NCBI RefSeq assembly: GCF_038148855.1
Contig: NZ_JBBVGR010000001.1
Location: 558,001-622,000 of the forward strand
Length of the DNA stretch: 64,000 bases
Direction: 5' to 3'
DNA from: Phycobacter sedimenti
GTDB taxonomy: Bacteria; Pseudomonadota; Alphaproteobacteria; Rhodobacterales; Rhodobacteraceae
The notes under the pieces were generated by a model. It saw nothing but the letters and a program-made list of their open reading frames with translations, had not been told where the DNA came from and did not search any database. The position numbers were made by a program, and so were the translations under genes. Below are positions 58,568 through 64,000 of the stretch, piece by piece (within the stretch, counting starts at the first letter, position 1; every line of letters starts with the position of its first letter).

Positions 58568-59536
58568 ATGACCAAGATCGTCCTTCATCTCAAAGCGAGT
58601 GACCTGCAGAGCGGATTTTCTGGCTGGCATCTTGAGTTCTACCAAGTTCTGGGCGCGCTGATGGAAGCCCATGGCATTCGGGTGGAAAGCCGCCAGCGCG
58701 ACGGCGATATTCGCATCGACACGCGCACCATTCGCGACAGCCGTTTTGACGATGGAAATCTGCACATCATCGACGACCGGTCGGTCAGGGCGCCCAACGT
58801 GCTTAATGCAGGGGTGGCGTATTTCTGGCGCTTCTGGCAGCTGGACCCACGAGGCGTGAAGGCCTTCAGCTCAACCGGCGACACCCCCTATGAGCCTGAC
58901 CAGATGCCGCGGCGTCGGGCACAGAGCTTTTTTGACAACATGCACAAACGCTATGTGCGGTCCCGCAAATCGAAATACGACCAGCCCGAGACCTCGCAAC
59001 AGTTTCCCGAAGGGGCGATCTCGGTCTTCTTTCAGGGCGACTATCCGGTCACCTCCGGCGCAACATCGACCACGGACATCGAGATGCTGAGGGCGGTGCA
59101 GTCCGGTGCGGGGGATCGGCGCATCATCGTCAAGCCACACCCGCTGACGAGCAACGTCTCCGACATTGCGGAAACCCTGGCCCTGGCCGAGGCGGACAAC
59201 CGGATCATCGTGACCGACGCCAATGTTCACGACATCCTCAGTGCCAGCTGTGCCACGGTTTCCATCAACTCGACCGTCGCCCTGGAAGGTTTCCTGCATC
59301 GCAAGCCTGCGATCCTCTTTGGCCGTTCGGACTTTCACCATCTGGCAGGTCAGGTTCACGACCCGCAGGAGTTTTCCAGGGTCCTAGCCGATGAGCTGGA
59401 CCGCGACGAAGGTTACGAGCAGTTCCTCGCCTGGTATTTCCTGAAGATGTGCCTGCCGCTCAGCAGTGCCCGCCTCGAAGAGCGGATCTGGCAGATCTTC
59501 ACCCAAGCCGGATTTCCGCGCGCCCGTTTTATGTAG
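58568..59536 (+). CDS. KpsS/capsule-polysaccharide-type glycosyltransferase-like protein
   Basis: 322 residues. The C-terminal half has features of the capsule_synth/KpsS GT-B group: IIVKPHPLTSN (~residues 178-188) and VHDILSASCATVSINSTVAL followed by EGFLHRKPAILFGRSDFHHL, the latter matching the nucleotide-sugar-binding GT-B lobe. The N-terminal ~120 residues are variable. Probably adds Kdo or another sugar to a surface glycan. No signal peptide. It overlaps the convergent aminotransferase gene by 8 nt. Confidence 0.72.
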   Translation: MTKIVLHLKASDLQSGFSGWHLEFYQVLGALMEAHGIRVESRQRDGDIRIDTRTIRDSRFDDGNLHIIDDRSVRAPNVLNAGVAYFWRFWQLDPRGVKAFSSTGDTPYEPDQMPRRRAQSFFDNMHKRYVRSRKSKYDQPETSQQFPEGAISVFFQGDYPVTSGATSTTDIEMLRAVQSGAGDRRIIVKPHPLTSNVSDIAETLALAEADNRIIVTDANVHDILSASCATVSINSTVALEGFLHRKPAILFGRSDFHHLAGQVHDPQEFSRVLADELDRDEGYEQFLAWYFLKMCLPLSSARLEERIWQIFTQAGFPRARFM

Positions 59537-60731
59537 CAGCCTCGCCCTGGAACACGGCGCCCACTTCGGCGCGAATGATGCGGGCGATCTGGGCGCAATC
59601 CTCAAGGGAAAAGGTCAGCGGCACCCGCATATCCACGATCCCGGCAAGAATGCGGTCGCTGTTTGGCAGTCGCGGCGTTTCCGCGTAGCGCCAGCTGTCA
59701 TAGCGCGAGGTAAAGGCGACAGGCTCTGCCCCGCCGAACCATTTCAGTTCCACACCGCGCGCGGCGCAGCGGCGCAAGACCTCCTGAACCCGTTCAGCCG
59801 CCCAGTCGAGCAGCAGGAACTGGAAGGAAGAGCCGACATAGGTTTCCCGCGCGGGGCGCTCGACCACGGTCAGTCCGGGGGTGCCGCGCAGCCCGTTCTC
59901 AAGCGTGCGGTAACGTTCGTTCCAGCGCGCGACCTGTGCATCCAGATATCGCATTTGCGGTCGCAGGATGGCAGCCCGCAGATTGTCCATCCGGCCAGAG
60001 ATATTGGGGGTCTCAAATTTGATCTGCTCGAACACCTCGGGGTCGGGCCCCGCCAGATGGCGCCCGTACAGCATGTAGGACCCGGACAGCATGATCGCGC
60101 GCGCCGCGATCTCGGCATCATCGGAGACCAGCAGCCCCCCCTCGCCCGAATTCACATGCTTGTAGGTCTGGCAGGAATAGCAGCCAATCGCCCCATGACG
60201 CCCGGAACGCACCCCGTTCCAAGCCGCTCCCATGGTGTGGGCGCAATCCTCGATCACGATGATCCCGGCGGCGTTGCAGATCTCCATCAGCCGGTCCATG
60301 TCACAAAGATGCCCGCGCATGTGGCTGAGCATCAGGACACGCGCCTGATCCGCCTTGGCCGCAAGATCCTCCAGATCGATGGTCAGATCCTCGGTCACAT
60401 CCACGTAGACAGGCTTTGCGCCCACCGCCGCGATGGAACCGGGCACCGGCGCCAGGGTGAAGGCGTTGGTCAAAACCCGATCGCCGTGACCCACTCCGAC
60501 GGCTCTCAGAGCGGTCGCAAGCGCATAGCCCCCGGAAGCTACGGCGAGGCAGTATTTCGCCCCGACCTGATCCGCGAACTCACGCTCAAGAAGCGCGGTC
60601 TCTCCAACCTCACCCTCCGCGACGTTGTAACGGTGCAGGCGCCCGTGGCGCATGACCTCGACGGCGGCTTCAATCGCCTCTTCGGGGATAGGTTCCTGCT
60701 GGGTGAAACTGCCGGTGAATATCTCGCTCAT
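59529..60731 (-). CDS. DegT/DnrJ/EryC1/StrS-type PLP sugar aminotransferase
   Basis: 400 residues. Fold-type I aminotransferase with the PLP Lys at K191 (CYSCQTYKHVNSGEGG), IIVIEDCAHTMGAAWNG carrying the PLP-ring Asp, and NISGRMDNLRAAILRPQM near the C-terminal half. Such enzymes aminate keto-sugars for surface glycans or antibiotics. No dehydratase or other nucleotide-sugar gene is next to it; the KpsS-like gene converges on it with an 8-nt overlap. Substrate unknown. Confidence 0.88.
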   Translation of the reverse strand: MSEIFTGSFTQQEPIPEEAIEAAVEVMRHGRLHRYNVAEGEVGETALLEREFADQVGAKYCLAVASGGYALATALRAVGVGHGDRVLTNAFTLAPVPGSIAAVGAKPVYVDVTEDLTIDLEDLAAKADQARVLMLSHMRGHLCDMDRLMEICNAAGIIVIEDCAHTMGAAWNGVRSGRHGAIGCYSCQTYKHVNSGEGGLLVSDDAEIAARAIMLSGSYMLYGRHLAGPDPEVFEQIKFETPNISGRMDNLRAAILRPQMRYLDAQVARWNERYRTLENGLRGTPGLTVVERPARETYVGSSFQFLLLDWAAERVQEVLRRCAARGVELKWFGGAEPVAFTSRYDSWRYAETPRLPNSDRILAGIVDMRVPLTFSLEDCAQIARIIRAEVGAVFQGEAAT

Positions 60732-60793
60732 GATGCGTTTGTGGGGCCGCCCAGCCCGCTGGTCAAGGGGGAAGACGCACTCGGCCAGCCCGC

Positions 60794-61456
60794 TCAGGGC
60801 AGCAGTTGATCGACCAAATCGGGCAGGTCCTCGTAGCGGTGCAGCAGCGCGTCGGGCTTCAGCGCCGCCATATCCTCGCCGGAGGGGCCAAAGGTCACCA
60901 GCACCGAAGGCACGCCAGCCGCCGACGAAGTATTGCGGTCGGTGTCGCTGTCGCCGATCAGAACCGTTCGGGCAGGATCCCCGCCTGCCCGGCGGGCCGC
61001 CTCAAAGAGCGGCGCAGGATCGGGTTTGCGCACCGGCAACGTGTCTGCGCCGACAAGCGAGGCAAAGACATCGCGCACGCCAAGTGAGCGCATCAGCTGT
61101 TCGGCCAGCACCTCCGGCTTGTTGGTGCAGATGCCAACGCCGTAGCCACGCACCTTCAGCGCCTCGACCGCCTCCATCGCACCGGGATAAAGGAACGTAT
61201 GCAGGTCAATCGCCTCGCGATAGGCGTCCAGCAAGACGGGGTAATAGTCCTCGACCGTGGCCTCGCGGTATGCGCCGACACGTTTCAACCCTTCGGTCAG
61301 CATGCGTTTGCCGCCGCGCAGAGCAATCCCGGCATCATTCGGATGGGTCAGCACATCTCCATGTCCCATCTGGCGAAAACAGGCATTGGCAGCCGCCAGC
61401 AGATCGCCCGACGTATCCGCCAGAGTTCCGTCGAGATCGAAGATCACAGTCCGCAT
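60794..61456 (-). CDS. gph: HAD-family phosphoglycolate phosphatase
   Basis: 220 residues from the ATG at 61454-61456. HAD motifs: I DLDGTLADT (nucleophile D7, acid D9), II ICTNKP, III K in RKPDP and IV GDSDTDRNTS. The cap is helical, as in Gph. It hydrolyses 2-phosphoglycolate from DNA repair or oxygenase activity. Separated by 62 nt from the aminotransferase on the same strand and divergent from glmU. Specificity is inferred; related HAD phosphatases share these motifs. Confidence 0.83.
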   Translation of the reverse strand: MRTVIFDLDGTLADTSGDLLAAANACFRQMGHGDVLTHPNDAGIALRGGKRMLTEGLKRVGAYREATVEDYYPVLLDAYREAIDLHTFLYPGAMEAVEALKVRGYGVGICTNKPEVLAEQLMRSLGVRDVFASLVGADTLPVRKPDPAPLFEAARRAGGDPARTVLIGDSDTDRNTSSAAGVPSVLVTFGPSGEDMAALKPDALLHRYEDLPDLVDQLLP

Positions 61457-61586
61457 ATCGCTCCCCTTCGGCGCATTTCCGCCGCCTGATGTTGCAAGAC
61501 GCAACCTAGTTTGATGGCTGAACGCCTTGCGCGCCCATTGTTAGCGGATAAAACGGGGGCGCTGAAAAGACAAAGAGAAACATAAC

Positions 61587-62942
61587 ATGAGCACAGCCCT
61601 CGTCATCCTGGCCGCAGGCAAAGGCACGCGGATGAATTCGGACCTGCCCAAGGTTCTGCACCCCATCGCGCAGGCGCCGATGCTGGAACATGCCATGGCG
61701 GCGGGCCGCGCGCTGGAGCCGGAGCGCATCGTGGTCGTCGCAGGTCATGGCGCCGAGGCCGTACGTGCCGCAGTTGCGGAAATCGACGAGAGCGCCGAAG
61801 TGGTGCTGCAGGAGGAACAGCTTGGCACCGCTCATGCGGTGGATCAGGCGCGCGATGCGCTTGCCGGTTTCACCGGCGATGTGGTGGTTCTTTATGGCGA
61901 CACACCTTTCATCAGCGGCGAGACGATCACCCGCATGATCGAGGCACGCGCCAATGCCGATCTGGTAGTTCTGGGGTTTGAGGCTGCGGATCCAGGCCGC
62001 TACGGACGGCTGGTGATGGAAGGGGACAGCCTGGAGCGCATCGTGGAGTTCAAGGACGCCAGCGAAGCGGAGCGGGAAATCACCTTCTGCAACTCGGGCC
62101 TGATGGCCTGCGCTGCGCCCGCTATGTTCGACCTGATTGCTGAAGTGGGCAACGACAACGCGTCGGGCGAGTATTACCTCACGGACCTTGTGGCGCTGGC
62201 CCGCGGCAAGGGGCTACGCGTCACCGCCGTGGCCTGCGATGAAGCCGAGACGCTGGGCATCAACTCCCGCGCGGAACTCGCCCGCGCCGATGCGCTGTTC
62301 CAGACCCGCACCCGAACCGAGGCGCTGGAGAACGGCGTGACCCTGATGGCGCCCGACACCGTCTATTTCGCCTATGATACGGTTGTAGGCCGCGACACGG
62401 TCATCGAACCCAACGTGGTTTTCGGCCCCGGCGTCACGGTGGAAAGCGGCGCCCTGATCCGCGCCTTCTCGCACCTGGAAGGCTGCCATGTCAGCCGCGG
62501 CGCCAAGGTCGGCCCCTATGCCCGCCTGCGCCCCGGCGCGGAGCTGGCGGAGGACACCCATATCGGCAACTTCGTTGAAATCAAGAACGCCGAGATCAAA
62601 GCGGGTGCCAAGGTCAACCATCTGTCTTACGTGGGCGATGCCTCGGTCGGGGAAGCGACCAACATCGGCGCCGGCACCATCACCTGCAACTATGACGGCG
62701 TGATGAAGCATCGAACCGAGATTGGCGCACGGGCCTTCATCGGGTCGAACACCCTTCTGGTGGCCCCGGTGCGCGTCGGAAACGAGGCGATGACCGCCAG
62801 CGGCACCGTCGTAACAAAGAGTGTCGCGGATGGAGATCTCGCGATCGCGCGCAGCCCGCAAGAAAACAAGCCGGGGCGTGCGCGCAAATTGATGGACATG
62901 CTGCGCGCCAAGAAGGCCCGCAAGACAAAAGGAGCCAAGTGA
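61587..62942 (+). CDS. glmU: Bifunctional UDP-GlcNAc pyrophosphorylase / GlcN-1-P acetyltransferase
   Basis: 451 residues. N-terminal uridyltransferase: LAAGKGTRMNSDLPKVLHPI, EEQLGTAHAV and LYGDTPF; C-terminal left-handed beta-helix acetyltransferase with repeated isoleucine-rich hexads (GPYARLRPGAELAEDTHIGN, NIGAGTITCNYDG, FIGSNTLLVAPVRVG). It makes UDP-GlcNAc for peptidoglycan and lipopolysaccharide. The stop overlaps the glmS start (TGATG), making glmU-glmS a coupled pair. Confidence 0.97.
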   Translation: MSTALVILAAGKGTRMNSDLPKVLHPIAQAPMLEHAMAAGRALEPERIVVVAGHGAEAVRAAVAEIDESAEVVLQEEQLGTAHAVDQARDALAGFTGDVVVLYGDTPFISGETITRMIEARANADLVVLGFEAADPGRYGRLVMEGDSLERIVEFKDASEAEREITFCNSGLMACAAPAMFDLIAEVGNDNASGEYYLTDLVALARGKGLRVTAVACDEAETLGINSRAELARADALFQTRTRTEALENGVTLMAPDTVYFAYDTVVGRDTVIEPNVVFGPGVTVESGALIRAFSHLEGCHVSRGAKVGPYARLRPGAELAEDTHIGNFVEIKNAEIKAGAKVNHLSYVGDASVGEATNIGAGTITCNYDGVMKHRTEIGARAFIGSNTLLVAPVRVGNEAMTASGTVVTKSVADGDLAIARSPQENKPGRARKLMDMLRAKKARKTKGAK

Positions 62943-64000
62943 TGTGTGGTATCGTCGGAGTTCTTGGCAATCATGAGGCCGCGCCCCTGCTGGTGGAGGC
63001 GCTGAAGCGGCTGGAATACCGCGGCTATGACAGCGCCGGGATCGCCACCGTCAACGAAGGCAAGCTGGATCGCCGCCGCGCCGTGGGCAAGCTGGTGAAC
63101 CTCAGCGATCTTCTTGTTCACGATCCCCTGCCGGGAAAATCGGGCATCGGTCACACCCGCTGGGCCACACACGGCGCGCCCTCTGTCGGGAATGCCCATC
63201 CCCATCGCGCGGGTGCCGTCGCCGTGGTGCACAACGGGATCATCGAGAATTACCGCGATCTGCGGGCCGAACTGGCCGAGGTGGGGATCAAGTTTCAGAC
63301 CGAAACGGATACCGAAACCGTGGCCCTGATGACCGAGCACTACATGCAGAGCGGAATGGGTCCGGTAGAGGCAGCCCGCAAGACCCTGTCGCGACTGGAC
63401 GGCGCCTTTGCGCTGGCTTTCCTGTTCGACGGCGAAGAGGATCTGATCGTTGCCGCCCGCAAGGGGTCCCCGCTGGCGATCGGTCACGGCGAGGGAGAGA
63501 TGTTCGTGGGCAGTGATGCCATCGCGCTGGCGCCACTCACCGACCGGATCACCTATCTGGAAGAAGGCGATTGCGCCGTGCTGACCCGCACCAGCCTCGA
63601 GATCCGCGACGCAAACGGAGATTTGGCCAATCGCTCGGTCAGGACCATCCAGATGGATGCGGCCCAGGTGGATAAAGGCGGTCATAAGCATTTCATGGCC
63701 AAGGAAATTGCCGAACAGCCCACGGTGATTGCCGAAGCCATCCGCCACTATCTGCCGGTGGGCGAAGACGCTGTGCACCTGCCGGGCGAGGGAATCGACT
63801 TCACCAGAATTGACCGGCTGACACTGGTGGCCTGCGGCACGGCCTTTTATGCCTGTCTGACCGCAAAATACTGGTTCGAAAAACTGGCCCGCATTCCCGT
63901 CGAGGTCGATATCGCGTCCGAATTTCGCTACCGCGAGCCCCCGATCCCAGCGCGCACAGCGGCCCTGTTTGTCTCACAATCCGGGGAAACGGCCGATACA
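62942..64000 (+). CDS. glmS: Glutamine-fructose-6-phosphate aminotransferase, 3' part missing
   Basis: N-terminal 353 residues; the gene runs off the right edge. MCGIVGVLG gives the N-terminal Cys nucleophile after Met removal. Glutaminase motifs: LEYRGYDSAGIATV, GHTRWATHGAPS, VVHNGIIENYRDLR and DGAFALAFLF. The start of the isomerase domain is seen in LVACGTAFYACLTAK and FVSQSGETADT. Produces glucosamine-6-phosphate, the first step to UDP-GlcNAc, upstream in pathway of GlmU. Confidence 0.96.
   Translation, partial: MCGIVGVLGNHEAAPLLVEALKRLEYRGYDSAGIATVNEGKLDRRRAVGKLVNLSDLLVHDPLPGKSGIGHTRWATHGAPSVGNAHPHRAGAVAVVHNGIIENYRDLRAELAEVGIKFQTETDTETVALMTEHYMQSGMGPVEAARKTLSRLDGAFALAFLFDGEEDLIVAARKGSPLAIGHGEGEMFVGSDAIALAPLTDRITYLEEGDCAVLTRTSLEIRDANGDLANRSVRTIQMDAAQVDKGGHKHFMAKEIAEQPTVIAEAIRHYLPVGEDAVHLPGEGIDFTRIDRLTLVACGTAFYACLTAKYWFEKLARIPVEVDIASEFRYREPPIPARTAALFVSQSGETADT

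Overview
The window reads as chromosomal DNA of a marine alphaproteobacterium of the Rhodobacteraceae, most likely the Roseobacter group (Ruegeria/Phaeobacter-like). The evidence is a high-GC sequence, a nuo operon with the small intercalated genes typical of Rhodobacterales/Paracoccus, NuoE with a C-terminal extension, form I CO dehydrogenase genes, a CtrA-type box and a VPLPA-CTERM protein. I see no rRNA, tRNA, CRISPR array, insertion sequence or phage. Except for a few accessory stretches it looks like ordinary core chromosome.

Layout. 1-3752 (minus): coxC-coxM-coxS-coxL, aerobic CO dehydrogenase with its membrane LytTR regulator; coxL runs off the left edge. 3870-5556 (minus): tatA-tatB-tatC with a strong terminator. 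5710-6826 (plus): a small monooxygenase-fold protein and a WYL regulator behind a perfect inverted repeat. 6902-11504 (minus): an accessory patch holding an unknown protein, a VPLPA-CTERM protein behind a CtrA box, and a response regulator/histidine kinase pair. The pair is flanked by a truncated copy of the 3' end of an ABC ATPase and by the intact ATPase gene. 11596-14646 (minus): ArsM-like methyltransferase, AlkC-type DNA glycosylase and an atypical SDR. 14812-21214 (plus): Hint-domain protein, AraC regulator and a 1303-residue repeat-rich autotransporter. 21359-27333: BrnA-like orphan, prfC, an unknown gene plus GT2 glycosyltransferase, a DEAD-box helicase and a small protein.

27421-48325 (minus) is the largest block: all 14 nuo genes of respiratory complex I in the order A-B-C-D-E-F-G-H-I-J-K-L-M-N, followed after a terminator by birA, coaX and RNase J. 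Seven non-subunit genes are threaded between the nuo genes, mostly by ATGA/GTGA overlaps. They encode small membrane proteins, putative lipoproteins, secreted proteins and a carboxymuconolactone-decarboxylase-fold protein. 48643-58306 (minus) is the leucine/isovalerate catabolic (liu) cluster: liuA, an acyl-CoA synthetase, both methylcrotonyl-CoA carboxylase subunits, HMG-CoA lyase and a methylglutaconyl-CoA hydratase. It is interrupted by a plus-strand ompW with an FNR-type box. 58568-64000: a KpsS-like protein, a DegT-family sugar aminotransferase, phosphoglycolate phosphatase, glmU and the start of glmS (amino-sugar and envelope precursors).

Together the genes describe an aerobic heterotroph that can supplement its respiratory chain with electrons from CO, breaks down branched-chain amino acids, and has oxygen-responsive outer-membrane expression. 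I did not find a convincing, wholly new multi-gene system. The best leads are the genes threaded through the nuo operon, a candidate LytTR operator in front of coxM, the CtrA-box/VPLPA-CTERM gene, and the recombination scar around the two-component pair.
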